A stretch of DNA of 64,000 nucleotides from Meconema thalassinum (Eukaryota > Arthropoda > Insecta > Orthoptera > Tettigoniidae): assembly GCA_946902985.2 (NCBI GenBank), contig OX336389.2:281215527-281279526 (forward strand), given 5' to 3'. The notes beneath the pieces were generated by a model that was not told the DNA's origin, did not search any database, and saw nothing but the letters and a program-made list of their open reading frames with translations. A program made the position numbers and the translations under genes. This document shows positions 22,978 to 34,665 of the stretch, in pieces; position 1 is the stretch's first letter; each line of letters begins with the position of its first letter.

Positions 22978-23195
22978 TCCGCCTCGTTGCGCAGTGGCTA
23001 GCATTCTTGGCTGTCACTGTGCTGTCACCGTGGAGGCCCGAGTTTGAATCCCGGCTCTGCCAAGAAATTTAATTCTGGTCTGAGGGCTGGAACGGAGTGT
23101 ACTCAACTTCATGAGACAAAACTGAGAAGAGGCGGGTTCGATTCCTACCTCAGCCATCCTCGAAGTGGTTTCCGTAGTTTTCCTTTGTTCGTCCC
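22978..23195 (+). repeat. SINE-A 5' fragment
   Basis: Head and central parts of the A family (CCGCCTCGTTGCGCAGTGGC, AATTCTGGTCTGAGGGCTGG, GCGGGTTCGATTCCTACCTC), stopping at the central domain near 23195, where a transposase fragment begins. The tail is missing. Confidence 0.75.
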
Positions 23196-23197
23196 GG

Positions 23198-23578
23198 GAA
23201 TGGACAAGGGTTCGTTAATGGTGCAGAGTTAACGTTTCTGTGCCAAAAGATCACGGAAGACACCCACGACGAAATGACAGGTGAAGAGTATGAAAAGTTG
23301 TTCGCCGAGCAATTGTTGCCCAATGTGTTCCCGAAGGATCTAGCCTAGTAATAGACAATGTAGGCTATCACAGCAGAGAAATATGTTCGTTGCTTGCCAC
23401 CATACCACAGTGAACTTAATTCCATCAAAATGGTATAGGCGCAAGTAAAAAACTATCCTATATAAAATTGAACAACGTCTCATTCAAGAAACAAGAAATT
23501 AATAATTTAATTTCGGCTGCATACCACCACTTGACCACACAAAATTGGGTAAATTACGTGGACCACAATATATATTAT
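23198..23578 (+). pseudogene. Tc1/mariner-like transposase fragment
   Basis: Translation in shifting plus frames gives DTHDEMTGEEYEKLF, AEQLLPNV, SLVIDNVGYHSRE and PPYHSELNSIKMVWAQVK. These correspond to the middle and last catalytic motifs of an IS630/Tc1-type DDE transposase (VxxDNAxYHS and PPYxxxLNPIExxW). The frame continues with INNLISAAYHHLTTQNW. The N-terminal half is missing, and frameshifts near 23335 and 23440 break the rest. It lies inside the hAT element next to a truncated SINE-A. Confidence 0.75.
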
Positions 23579-23740
23579 TATTATTATTATGTTATTATTA
23601 TTATAATAATTATTATTATTATTAAATGTCATATTATAATTTATTATAACCTATGATATTCGAGAAAATGTAATATTATAACATGTTATAATATTATCAT
23701 ATTCATGAATAATTGAAAATTATAAATTATTATAATGTGT
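23560..23740. repeat. (TTA)n and AT palindromes
   Basis: Low-complexity ATT/AAT runs followed by a perfect 24-bp palindrome at 23672-23695 (AATATTATAACA and its inverse). Such sequence tends to extrude cruciforms; no coding value. Confidence 0.8.
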
Positions 23741-24312
23741 TAATTAAAATCGCGCTCTGAACTTCGGTGTATCATATCTAAATATTGTACCGTCGTTCGC
23801 TTCAAGGCATGAGGTACAGTTATATACAACAAACAAATATATTGGAAATTTCCCGAGTTTTGCATAAAAACACGCCTGTATACGAGTTATGTTACATCAT
23901 GTGCCCGTCCTTGCAGAACTTGGTACATGCAGCAGATCTGGCATCAGCGCGCTCCATTTAATGCGTACTGTCTTTTAAGCTAGAGACGCTCTATAGAAGA
24001 AACGTATAATGCGCAAGTCACGATTAATTTTGCGCAGGAGTTGAGGGTTAAAATAATCTTTTCTCCCTTTTTTTGCGTTGAAAATTCACGAACTTATTTA
24101 CATGATAAAAAAAACTTAAAAGAAACTAAAAAAACAACGTTTTTCTGAAGTTGATTTAAACAATTATACTTAAAATTGTGTTTTTTAATAGAATCATAAA
24201 AACTATAGTGCGGGGGAGGGGTCCAAACAGGGACTGGGTCCTTCATGATGGGGGTGAGTCCCAGTGCCACAGAGGCTTGCCTGACCTATTTCAAGAGACG
24301 TGGGCGCCACTG

Positions 24313-25142
24313 GTTAAACCGATACATTAGGTAGTAATAACTATCAGTTAAGTGCCAATATATTAGATAATATTATCTGTCAGTTAAATATTTGTTAAAC
24401 CGATACATTAGATAGTATTAATTGTCAGTAAAGTGTTTGTTAGGCCGATGCCTTAGATCATATTAGCTGTCAGTAAAATGTTTGTAAATCCGGTACATTA
24501 GATAGTATTAACTGTTAGTTAAGTGTTTGCTAGGCCGATATATTAGATAAAATTAGCTGTCAGTTAGGTGGTTGTCGAGCCGATACATTAAATAACATTA
24601 GCTGTCAGGTGTCGGTTAAGCCGATACATTAAGTAACAATAGCTGTCAGTTAGGTGTCGGTCAAGCCGATACATTCAATAATATTACCTGTCAGTTAGGT
24701 GTCGGTCAAGATGATACATTAATAACATTAGCTGTCAGTCAGGTGTCGGTTAAGCTGATACATTAATAACATTAGCTGTTATTTAGGAGTCGGTTAAGCC
24801 GATACATTAAATAACATTAGCTGTCAGTTAGGTGTCGGTTGAGTCAGTTCATTAAATAACATTAGCTGTCAGTTAGGTGTCGGTTAAGCCGATACATTAA
24901 TAACATTAGCTGTCAGTTAGGTCTCGGTTGATTCAGTTCATTAAATAACATTAGCTGTCAGTTAGGTCTCGTTGATTCAGTTCATTAAATAACATTAGCT
25001 GTCAGTTAGGTGTCGGTTAAGTCGATACATTAATAACATTAGCTGTCAGTTAGGTCTCGGTTGAATCAATACATTAAATAACATTAGCTGTCAGATAGGA
25101 GTCGGTTGAGTCAATAAATTAAATAACATTAGGTGTCAGTTG
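24313..25142 (+). repeat. ~45-bp tandem array, right segment
   Basis: About 18 units. The first third keeps the left-side type (TCAGTTAAGTGTTTGTTAGG). From about 24590 the unit shifts to a second type with GTCGGTTAAGCCGATACATT and AACATTAGCTGTCAGTTAGG. Within the second type some units lack a 3-bp AAA/AAT step, giving 42-45 bp spacing. Confidence 0.88.
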
Positions 25143-25676
25143 AGCCAAGACATGAGTGGAGTGCGCACTTCCAGCTCGAGGAAGATAGGCACAGCCACTC
25201 ACTCCACATGGCTCGTCGCTGCCAACAGATTATCCAATTGGCGTGACATGATGGCCCCGGCCACAGTTAACCTGCCCACTCAGAATCACCAGCCATCCGG
25301 AGCTCGGCTACTGTACATCACGTTCAGCAAACATACACCTTCCGTCACTTTCCCCACTAGTGTAACATCTCTAGGCATTTGAACTACAAAATCCGTCTAT
25401 TGGCTTAAATCTGATATTGAAAATCAATTCAGAAGTAGATAAAATATCCCCTGTTCATCTCCACATTTATATCTAACGGTGTCCATAACTCTAGAAAAGG
25501 ACTTCTGGTCGTCCAGCCAACCACAAACGATAATACTAGAACCTCGCAACCGCATGTCCAATCTTATTGACCTTGTGATCTAGTTCGCATAATCTCTCAC
25601 TGTACATGGCTGATCTCAGTAGGCTACTAAACTATTAGCAATATTTATTTATTTACTTATTTATTTGTTTATTTAT
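25143..25676. other. unassigned stretch after the array
   Basis: An 80-codon plus frame (25140-25382) begins in the last array unit and has no known motif. The rest is AT-rich with a (TTTA)n run at 25639-25678. Confidence 0.35.
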
Positions 25677-25678
25677 TT

Positions 25679-25990
25679 TCCGGCCCCGTAGTGTTGGGGT
25701 AGGGCATCTGCCTCTCACCTGGAGGCCCCGGGTTCGATTCCCGGCTCCATCAGGGATTTTGGAAACTGACGTGAGGGCTGGAACGGAGTGCACTCAACCT
25801 CGTGAGGACAATTTAGTAGCTGTCTGACAGTGAGGCACCGCCCCGGTCACGATAACCAAGATTAACGGCCGAGGGGACCCAATGCGCTGACCACGTGTCA
25901 CCCCAATATCTGCAGGCCAAATGGCTGGGCAGCGGTCGTTTGGTATGCCTATGCCCTTCATGGGCTGTAGTGCCAGGGGATTTTATTTAT
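25679..25990 (+). repeat. SINE-E copy
   Basis: tRNA-like head CGGCCCCGTAGTGTTGGGGT with GGTTCGATTCCCGGCTCC, then the GAGGGCTGGAACGGAGTGCA and CAACCTCGTGAGG module shared with SINE-A. It ends with a distinct 3' part (CACGTGTCACCCCAATATC, GCGGTCGTTTGGTATGCC). TTTATTTAT-type sequence lies on both sides. Confidence 0.75.
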
Positions 25991-25995
25991 GAATT

Positions 25996-25999
25996 CATT

Positions 26000-26035
<36 letters not shown>

Positions 26036-26052
26036 TATTTATTTATTTATAT
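25996..26052. repeat. (TTTC)n/(TTTA)n microsatellite
   Basis: Uninterrupted TTTC repeats passing into TTTA repeats directly after the SINE-E. Confidence 0.9.
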
Positions 26053-26181
26053 AGTGTTTCTCCACTGATGAATGAATGGACAATAATGAACTAATGGGTA
26101 TGAAACTATGTGATTCTTGTCCCCTTATACAAGGAACACACGCGATGAGTCGGACAGATACTGGTAAAACACTGAGGAAGA

Positions 26182-26421
26182 GGGTCTGGCTCCATGGCTA
26201 AACGGTTAGCGTGCTAGGCTTTGGCCCGAAGGGTCCCGGGTTCGATTCCCGGCCGGGCCATTAGGGATTTTAATCTCCTGGGGTGAATTCCCGTGGCACG
26301 GGGACTGGGTGTATATGACGTCTTCATGATCACTTCATTCTTATTACGACGCGCAGGTCGCCCTCGGGCATCAACGAGAAAGACCTGCCCTCGGCTCTCA
26401 CGAAGCCACACGAAAAGAAAA
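26182..26421 (+). repeat. SINE-D copy with 11-bp TSD
   Basis: The head CCATGGCTAAACGGTTAGCG is followed by GGTTCGATTCCCGGCCGGGC, then TTAATCTCCTGGGGTGAATT, a GACGTC-centred block and GACGCGCAGGTCGCCCTCGG. Flanked by ACTGAGGAAGA at 26171-26181 and 26422-26432. Confidence 0.87.
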
Positions 26422-26628
26422 ACTGAGGAAGACAGATCATTTACAATCAATGTCCATTTCACTTATACATGTTTATATTGTACATTAGACACGTTTATGT
26501 GTCTCATAAGTAAACGGAAATTTCAGATGCAAACAATGTTTACTTAACCACATTTAGCTGTCCGCCGTGGTAATGATTCACAATAGTGTCACGTCAGGAA
26601 TCTCTAGTTTATTTAAAGACGCAGCAAA

Positions 26629-27021
26629 CCACCTCGTAGTGTAGTGGTTTGCATTCTTGGCTGTCACTCAAGAGGTCCATGTTCGAGTCCCGGCTCTGTC
26701 AAAACATTTAATTCTGGTCTGAGAGTTGGAACAGGATTTACGCATCCTCGTGAGGAAAAACTGATAATAGTCATCTTTGAGGTGGTTTTCCGTGGCTTTC
26801 CGTGGTTTCCCCCATCTACTCCAGGAAAATGCTGGGATGGTTCCAAACATAAGACCACGACTGCCTCCTTTCCTATCCTCTTCTCAATTACAAATACACA
26901 CACTTCAACAGATAGCTCAATGACATAGGCTATCAGACATATTCTACACACACCTAAATATACGGGGCTGAAATGAACACGATATCCAAGCCAATACATG
27001 AAACAACAACAACAACAACAA
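26629..27021 (+). repeat. SINE-A copy with (AAC)n tail
   Basis: Complete head-to-tail A copy: CTCGTAGTGTAGTGGTTTGC, GTTCGAGTCCCGGCTCTG, a duplicated CCGTGG in the central domain, TACTCCAGGAAAATGCTGGG, ACACACCTAAATATACGGGG, and an (AAC)n tail at 27002-27021. Confidence 0.85.
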
Positions 27022-27141
27022 GTGAGCCACTTGGAGTAGAAAAGTGAAATTTTGATTCTATGTATTGTGCCCTTTTAGCAAGAAATATGCAAATCACAGT
27101 ATGCCAGCAATGCTCAAATCGGGATTTTCGGGGTTATGGTA

Positions 27142-30100
27142 TGTTCTCCCACTCTGTGACTTACACATTTTGGATTAAATAGAGGATACACTTCCATAAA
27201 TAAAAACAAAATCAACTATTATAAAACATTTAATTAACCAAAATTATGGCGCTACAAACAAATTAAACCAATAAACTACTGACCAATCCTTCTAACTTGT
27301 TCAAAGTGAACAAGGAATACTTAAAATCAAACAAATATTATATTAAAATACATGGTTTCCTTCAATCCAACAAACTTATAATTCTTTTCACTTCCATAAA
27401 GTATCCCTTTCAAAATTCACTACAATCACGAGCTCCAATGGCTCGATACTTTCCACTATAAACTGTGTTATTCTTTTACACACCTCAATATCTATTTTAT
27501 GAGTTTCTTATAATCAAAACAATATATAATCTTATTTAAAGTAATTGTTACTCCTTTACTTAAATGTTTGGGCATTTCACAATGTTCTCATGTTACCACC
27601 TCTCTCAAGTTAACAAATTCACTACAGTGATCGGGAAAAATACTTGTGTACTCCCGAGTTATAGAAGACTACTTGAACAAAGTCAAAAATTATGATCACT
27701 CCCGAAATCTAATCGTCTTCATTGAACTCGTGAAATCCTACATCAATATCTCATTACATTAGGGATTTATATTTATTATTATTTGTCTCATAAGAAAGCA
27801 AACGATCTGAACTTGCAAGCGGTAACTTTCATCTACAAGAACCTCGGTTCGAATCCCGGGTCATTAACAAACTCTAAACACTCATGGTTTATTATTACTT
27901 CAAATAGACGGTTCCCCTGACCTACCATACTTTCAATAGCGAGGGGTTGGACCGTGACACTCGACTTGATTTATTGCCCGAGATGGATACCCTCCGTATC
28001 GCCCACACGGGACCGCTCTACTCATGCTTTAAAACAGCTATTTCTCAAACACAGTTCCCTGAACAGACCTGGCGTTTCTTTCATACATTTAAACACATTA
28101 TTTAGGTTCATAGACCACTTTCGTAACCTTGGCATTTATTAATTATGAAGTGTCATCATTGATGGGTAAGAATAATTCAATACAACAACAATATTTAGGG
28201 GCTTCAACAACTATACGAGTCTGGGTTCGACTCTCTCAACTGCCTCGGGAACCAATCCCATACTGAAGGACTTTACAACAAATTAGCGGCTTAGGGCGAC
28301 CTCGGTCTAACCTGCGCTCATCAATACAATAATTCGCACCCATTATACAACGCCTCGTGATCTACATCACTATATGGAGGACTTATCATCAATTACCGCA
28401 ATCAACTGTCCCTCACAATTAATTTACCAAGTATATTTAGATTCAACGCCTTCCTAGCGTGACAATTTACTTTAATGCGCGACAATGCGCTATGCATTAC
28501 TTTAAGGCCTAGCGTCTTCCAGAGAACTGATAAATTGAAAATCATCATTTGATCTATATCTCAAACTTTCATATTAATCCTCTCCCGTGACAATAATCGC
28601 TATACTTTAAGAACATGTATTCACACCATGTCTTTATTCCTTTACAAAAGCTCAAAAGCTATTAATTTCATATAATTCAACTTAATCTTCATTTATATAA
28701 TTTATATTATTATTACGCTTGCTTTCATAACATTTATCAAATACACTGATATTTTATTTCATACATTTCCTCTAAGGATTCATTCATTTCACATAATCAT
28801 TTTATAATTTCTCAATTTTTATTTGTTCAGATCGCGCTCTTATTCTGTTATTTGTTATTCAAAAACATCCCTATTTATCATTCTCAGGTGGATTGTACAC
28901 AAATATTCCCCCAACACATAACATAATGAAAATAGTTACTTACATGCTCGGACGGTCCATTACCGTGCTTTCGAACGATGTTTCATTTTTGCCCACTATT
29001 TGTGATTACACCATCGTGCTTAAATTCATTTCATACACTGACATATCTTGACACACATATAATTTATATACTTTAAACACTGGTAACATTTTAAAATACT
29101 TCGGTATTCTTCTATTACACACAATAAAATCACTGAAAAATTACTATCTAACACAAATTTTATATATTTACACTACACTGATTCTAATCACTGAGGCTTT
29201 GATTAGGCCTTGCACACGTGATATTTGCTTCTCCGTCTCCAAGGGTGAAACTAGTAGATGTCGGCTTCCTATCTGACCAGAATATGAAAGTCTCGAACAC
29301 TCTACCCCTCCCTGGACTGGTACTTCTTCAAATCCGGTTTCCTGATGATCGGCTATTATTATTATTAGCTGAAACTTGCTTCTTTCTAGACCCTATTAGT
29401 CGTCTAGCGAAAGTCTGTCTTGTTCTCGGTCTCCCAAATACTCTATCGGTGACCTATTATTTTCTAGCATCTAATACTCCTCGTAACTTAGTGCTTTTTA
29501 TAGTTCGTTCGTTTCCTTGAAACAACGTCTTGAATTTAATTCTCCCTTCTGATTATTCTGTCCTCTAATTCCTACCTTTCCAGAATACTATGCGGACCTT
29601 ATTTTGTCCGACCCTGATCGGGTTCTTTTAACGTTGATAGAATGTTTGTTTCGCTGTTATGGTACTTCAAAACGTTACGATACACTTGGTCGTTTAAATA
29701 AACTGTTATTGAAGACCTATCGCCTATTCTTTAAGTTCGCAGCCTACTTTGACTGTAATCCTGAACTTTTCACTATAAGATTGATATTGGCGGAACTAAA
29801 TCCTGCATTAGGATTTTCCTAATTCTCCACACGGCGATACTTTGATGATACTTCTCGGCCACTCCCTTCGGTTGCACGCTGGTGATACAGAGTATAACGA
29901 CCTCTCGAGGTCTAGTAAGTACTGCATTCGATGTGATGCAGCCTCTCTGCACGAGGTCTGTTCTAAACTGCATGATTGGCTTGGCTCTGCCAGGATTTTT
30001 ATACTCTTTGGCTAAAAAAGATAAAATCCACGTCTTTTCCAGAACCAACTTTTGAAGTAATGGTCGCACATTATTTAAAATTATATCTCTGGAAAGCTCG

Positions 30101-30672
30101 TTTTCTAAACGTAAACTGACTTCTTTGCACATGAAAATCGATCGTGCAGTTCTGAGATATTAAATAAAATTTAGTCTTCAGCTGTGTGGGTGTTACAGTT
30201 GATTTTTAATTCCCCCCTCCTCGGGTCTCGGGAAACCCCCAATGACGTATGGCCACGTTTGCACTTCTTTCCTGGGCATTTATTATAACATCTTTCTCCA
30301 CACAAAAATCTCTATTCCGAAATGATTCACAATGCTGTATTTCTTTAGTTAATTTTATTCCTGCAAATGGGTTAAATCTAATTATTCTTCTTCTGGCACA
30401 GCTGCGCAGTTGCCATTTTACTGCAACGTAAGGGCGATTTCCGAAACACGCTCTTCGTCACTCGCTTGGAAAATTCCACTCGTTCTATTTATATTCGTGA
30501 CTGGCTCCTTATCAATGCGTCAGGCATGATCTCATTTCCTGGCCACCTGGCTTCAGTTTATTTCACAACGTTATGCTAGCCTTCTTGTATAAAATCTTTC
30601 TATGTTCCTCTGAAGACTGTATATTTCCTTCTTTCTTTTTACCAAAATACATGGATTCGACCCCCTGAACCA
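27142..30672. mobile_element. candidate solo LTR, 3.5 kb
   Basis: AT-rich block without recognisable genes, beginning TGTTCTCCCACTCTG and ending CCCCCTGAACCA, i.e. TG...CA. It is flanked by ATGGTA at 27136-27141 and 30673-30678, which fits a 6-bp duplication. It contains several open frames, including 29218-29520 plus and 29773-30132 minus (119 codons), none with a family motif, and tRNA-like words near 27846 and 28228. The flanking match could be chance; a second copy would decide. Confidence 0.4.
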
Positions 30673-30719
30673 ATGGTACATGGGTTCAGTATTCAGAAGA
30701 GAAACCTAGAGAATAAGGT

Positions 30720-31908
30720 GTTTTAGAGTCATCATCATCGACTTTAACTCGAATCCGAGTATAAATCTTCTTCCTTCAGTCCAGTTTGTGGATGTGTTTA
30801 CGGTGACTAAAGAGTCCAATCCTGGCAATGGAACAAGCGTCCACACAAGTCACATAATATTGCTGGAGGAGGACGTGGTTGGGCTGCTCGAAGTTTCCTA
30901 GCTTGACGCTTGGCCTCTTCATGTGTGCGTCGTTCTCTTTCAAACGTTTTTACAGTATCCGAGATGGTACGACGCCAAGTTGAGCGGTCTTCAGTCAGCA
31001 AGTCCCAGGTTTGTGAATCAAGACCTGTTAATTTCAGGGTCTGCTTAAATTAGTCCTTGTAGCGCCTCTTAGGACCACCATGAGGTCTGGTGCCATAGCA
31101 TAGCTCACCATATAGCATTTGACGAGGTAATCTCACATCATCCATCCGATGGACATGACCAATCCATCTAAATTGGTGACCTATTATGGATGATTCTATG
31201 CTGTTGATTTGAGCCTTTTCAAGAACAGCAATATTGGTAATGCGGTCTTCCCATTTAATCCTCAGGATTGATCGAAGTTTTTGTAGGTGGAAACGCTCAA
31301 GCTTCCTCAGATCACGTCGGTAAAGGGTCCACGTTTCACAGCCATACAACAATGTAGAAATGACTACTGCTTTGTACACCATAAGCTTTGTACTCATGGA
31401 CAGATCTTTATTCATGAAGACCCGGTGCGCTAATCGTCCATATGCTTCACGGGCTGCGCCAATTCTCTTATCCACATCCTGCTCATAGGAACAGCTCACA
31501 GAAATGGTACTTCCCAGGTAAGAGAAGTGGTCTACCTGTTCTAATGGCAAATTTGAGATGGAGATATTGAACTGAGGAAGAGGTGTGCCTGGTGAAGATT
31601 GTGCCAAGACTTTAGTCTTATTGACATTTATGGTAAGTCCAAAGCGATCACAAGCACTTTTTTAACAACTAACTGACTCTTGCAGATCTTCTGGTGTGAG
31701 AGTTGGTGACGCAGCATCATCTGCATACAGCATATTAGTAACATTAGTGACCTGAGATTTCCTCAAGGAGCGGAGACGAGTTAGGTTGAAAAGCCCTCCA
31801 TCAAAACGATACTTGACCTCCACACCTGGGGTGTTTGTGGGTGATTCATAAAGCATTGCAGCCAAGTACAGAGCAAAAAGCGTTGGAGCCAGTACACATC
31901 CTTTTTTC
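30720..31908 (-). pseudogene. LINE RT C-terminal half
   Basis: Minus-strand reading from about 31905 gives GCVLAPTLFALYLAAMLYES, then EVKYRFDGGLFNLTRLRSL, then the catalytic LYADDAA. A frame change near 31660 follows, then 31607-31050: ISNLPLEQVDHFSYLGSTIS, TLLYGCETWTLYRRDLRKLE, RWIGHVHRMDDVRLPRQ. Another break near 31045 leads to 31001-30807, ending with QPRPPPAILCDLCGRLFHC, a zinc-finger-like end (CxxC). It is the 3' half of a non-LTR retrotransposon, 5'-truncated before the RT fingers, with at least two frameshifts. The clade is not certain; the tail order matches a widespread animal LINE type. Confidence 0.85.
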
Positions 31909-32192
31909 AGTTAGAGTAGACGGGGGTGGAAAGGGGGAAATCGCAGATGTTGGCGATAAAACCAACGCCACAATAAAACCACAATATCTACGTAACTGTA
32001 GTGAATACCAAAATTCACTCATTTGCACCTCAAAACCAACGCGTACAAAAGAAAAGTATTAATATTTATTTGAGCAACTCGAAAAAATTACGTATCACAA
32101 TCGCGTTACTTATCACAAAAACTAAATAATAGGAATTTTTAATCACGTATCACACCATCGTAGCTCAGGTATATGTCGCGAAGGTTATTATA

Positions 32193-32846
32193 CCAGGTGA
32201 TTCAGCAACCCCTTCCCATATCGTTTGCTGCAACCCAACTAACGTGTGTTGGCAGGAAGATCGATAATTCTCTGCTTGCATCCCGAATGGTACTAATGCA
32301 CTGCAAACGACCGGGTGAGCTAGCCGTGGTCGTTACGGCATGACTGCTGGCAGTCGCTCACATCCGGGAGGCGAGGAGGTTCGAATCCCCTCGCCGGCAA
32401 CCTTGAAGATGGTCTTATGTGGTTTCCCATCTTCCTTCCAGGCAAATGCCGGGGTTGGTCCCTAACTATAGGCCACAGCCGCTACCTTCCAACTCCTCGT
32501 CCTTACATTCCAACTTCCCTCCCCAACGGTACTTGTAGCTCACCCATTGGGTGTCCGTCTCGAAGCAGCTACAAAACTGGCGAGCCGAACATGTCCTCGG
32601 ACACTCCCGACACTAAAAGCCATACGCTAAAAAAAATTGCAAACGATACTGAACCCTATTTTTTCCCTCGATGTGACTACACACTAATACAAGGGGGAAA
32701 TAATAGTGTTCAGTATCGCTAGCGGGATATGCTTGCAGTGCATTAGTACCATACGGGATGCAAACAGAGAAATGTCGACCTTCCTGACTACACCTGTTAG
32801 TTGGGTTGCAGTAAACTATATTGGAAAGGGCTGCTGAATCACCTGG
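32193..32846. mobile_element. palindromic TA-flanked MITE
   Basis: Termini CCAGGTGATTCAGCA and its inverse TGCTGAATCACCTGG, flanked by TA at 32191-32192 and 32847-32848. Inverted repeats run inward for about 110 bp (TGGTACTAATGCACTGCAA against TTGCAGTGCATTAGTACCA). A further inner pair (CGATACTGAAC and GTTCAGTATCG) makes the unoccupied element almost wholly palindromic. TA duplication suggests Tc1/mariner mobilisation. A SINE-H sits inside. Confidence 0.85.
32311..32637 (+). repeat. SINE-H inserted in the MITE
   Basis: Flanked by TGCAAACGA at 32302-32310 and 32638-32646. tRNA-like head with GGAGGTTCGAATCCCCTCGC, central domain GGTTTCCCATCTTCCTTCCA and GGCAAATGCCGGGG shared with A, B and G, a specific 3' part (CTCGGACACTCCCGACAC) and a poly-A end. 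Confidence 0.87.
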
Positions 32847-33029
32847 TAGACTTTATAAAACAACAAGGTAAAATATCGTCATATTAATTTACGTATCATC
32901 GTATAGCCTATACTGTAGTATACAGATACCTCAATACATTATAAAACAACAAATCACAAAATATAAATATAAATCGTAACTTATCAGCAAACCTTGCCAA
33001 CACACATGACTGACTCATAGCCTATGGTT

Positions 33030-33421
33030 CCTGGCTGGCTGCGTGGCTTAGCGGTAACGTTCTCGCCTGCTGTGTCCAAGGTTGCAGGATCAAATCCTGG
33101 CGCAGCCAGTTAGCGTTTGAGTGTGAGCAAATGTGAGGGAGCCGTGTTCGTAGATTTACTGGCACGTTAAAGATCCCCTTCGGGGCAAACTTCTGGCACC
33201 CCAGCGTCTCTGAAAGCCACGGTTGTGGAAAAGGAAGCTGGTAGTTTAACGTGACCGTTAATCTTGAGATCATGAGCCACGGGACCTCCTTTTTACGTGG
33301 AATCCGAACCACAGGACATGGCATTTCCCTTCGAAAATCTCACATGCATTGACCGGGAATCGAACCCGGACCGCCTTGTTGAGAGGCAGCACGGTTGTGA
33401 AAAGGGACGTTAAACCAATAA

Positions 33422-33428
<7 letters not shown>
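33030..33428 (+). repeat. SINE-C interrupted by SINE-I
   Basis: The C head (CTGGCTGCGTGGCTTAGCGG, AGGTTGCAGGATCAAATCC) and middle (GATTTACTGGCACGTTAAAG, GGCACCCCAGCGTCTC) run to about 33227. The 3' end (GGGACGTTAAACCAATAACA) resumes at about 33400, before an (ATT)n run that is its tail. Confidence 0.85.
33228..33389 (-). repeat. SINE-I inside SINE-C
   Basis: Flanked by CACGGTTGTG at 33218-33227 and 33390-33399. Body with a reverse tRNA-like head at its right end (GGGAATCGAACCCGGACCGC) and GATCATGAGCCACGGGACCT. A related fragment lies at 42273-42415. Confidence 0.8.

Positions 33429-33485
<57 letters not shown>
33424..33485. repeat. (ATT)n microsatellite
   Basis: About 20 uninterrupted ATT units, expanded from the SINE-C tail. 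Confidence 0.93.
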
Positions 33486-33486
<1 letters not shown>

Positions 33487-33633
33487 GGATAATGATTCCA
33501 ACGGACAACCTGATAAACGATACCAGTATAACAAAAAGAATAATATAAATATCATGAAATGCATTATAGGATATCAACAATACTTAAATGTAAATAATAT
33601 CCCATTACGTCGAGAAAATATCTTCTTTAATAC

Positions 33634-33870
33634 GGATGACGGCCCCACGGCTAAGACCTTGGCCTGAAGAGGCCCGGGTTCTATTTCAGGGCCGTGCCGG
33701 AAGATTTTTAACCTTTTATGGATACTTCAACTACCTCGGGGACTACTGTAGGTGTAGGTGACGTCATCATTTATTTCATCCTCATCAAATAATATAGCCT
33801 ACAGATCACCTATGGGCGTCAACTGCGAAGACCAGCACCAGACCTCTCGGGAGGCAACACGCCAAATTAA
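33634..33870 (+). repeat. SINE-D copy, diverged
   Basis: tRNA-like head with CCCACGGCTAAGACCTTGGC and GGCCCGGGTTCTATTTCAGG, then GACGTCATCATTTATTTCAT and GGGCGTCAACTGCGAAGACC, in D-family order. Confidence 0.7.
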
Positions 33871-33944
33871 ATAATACGGTACATATTCTCAAACAATCAT
33901 TACCTCAAGGATATTTTAATTTGTTAAATTTGGTAAAATACGAA

Positions 33945-34165
33945 CCTTCTTGTTGTTGTCAATTCGTGTTAGGGGCTTGGAGCACCTTCGTCATCAGCCC
34001 CGTATACTTGTGTGTGTTAAATTTGTTTAATAACCTACGTTTTATGGTGACTGTAGTAGTGTGTGTAACTATAATTATTAGGGTCGGGAATGAGATAGGT
34101 TACCCGGGACTTGAGGTAAGGTACTATCTCGGCATTTGCCTGGAGAGAGTGTGGACAAAAATGAA
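33945..34165 (-). repeat. SINE-A 3' fragment, diverged
   Basis: Reverse A tail (TTAGGGGCTTGGAGCACC, GTGTGTTAAATTTG) and part of the central domain (CGGCATTTGCCTGGAG). The head is missing. Confidence 0.6.
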
Positions 34166-34411
34166 CCAGCAGACAAAAAAAGCGAAAACGCAAAACATTA
34201 CAACAAACAAATGAACATTGAAATTTCACAGTACAAGATCACATGATAGTAAAGAAATATCACATACGTCATCCACATTATCATCAAATACACTAAGAGT
34301 CTACTATGCAGTTACGTATCGCAGTATATGGGCTACTTTACCCTGATGTATGCAGGTACTTATCTATTTGCTTATTCATTTATATCAATCTTCATTATTC
34401 CAAATTTTCTG

Positions 34412-34665
34412 TGGTAGGTGGTTTTCACGACCGTATGCCCATCCTTACATCAAATTCAACTAAAGAGTTAATGAAAGATAAATAGAACTGAGCAAGGTGT
34501 TGGAAGGAGGCGGCTGTGACCTATAAGAAGGTATCGTCCTGTATTTGCATTGAGTTGAAAATGGGAAAACATGAACAACAATTTCAAAGACGGCCGACGC
34601 GACGATGAGGTTCAAACTCAATCGTCTACCAAGTCCGGAGATAGCCTGCTCCCACGGTATTGGGG
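34412..34665 (-). repeat. SINE-G copy, diverged
   Basis: GTGGTTTTCACGACCGTATG, GGAAGGAGGCGGCTGTGACC, GAAAATGGGAAAACATG, and the GACGGCCGACG end match the copy at 37815-38178, in the same orientation. Confidence 0.75.

Larger units (their letters stand above)
18265..24312 (+). mobile_element. hAT transposon, 6.0 kb, with nested inserts
   Basis: Terminal repeats are CAGTGGCGCCCACGCC (left) and, inverted, CAGTGGCGCCCACGTC (right), differing at one position. The 8-bp flanks are GTTAAACA (18257-18264) and GTTAAACC (24313-24320), a near-perfect hAT-type duplication made inside the tandem array. The element carries a decayed transposase (18841-21962), a 744-bp retroposon, a SINE-A fragment and a Tc1/mariner fragment. 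The stretch 21963-22976 between the coding part and these inserts is AT-rich and shows no gene. Confidence 0.88.

Noticed and set aside
14938..25142. CRISPR-like look of the ~45-bp array
   Set aside because: Units are contiguous without unique spacers, and the DNA is eukaryotic.
29773..30132. 119-residue minus-strand frame
   Set aside because: Open but without recognisable domain, and inside a block that looks like an LTR.
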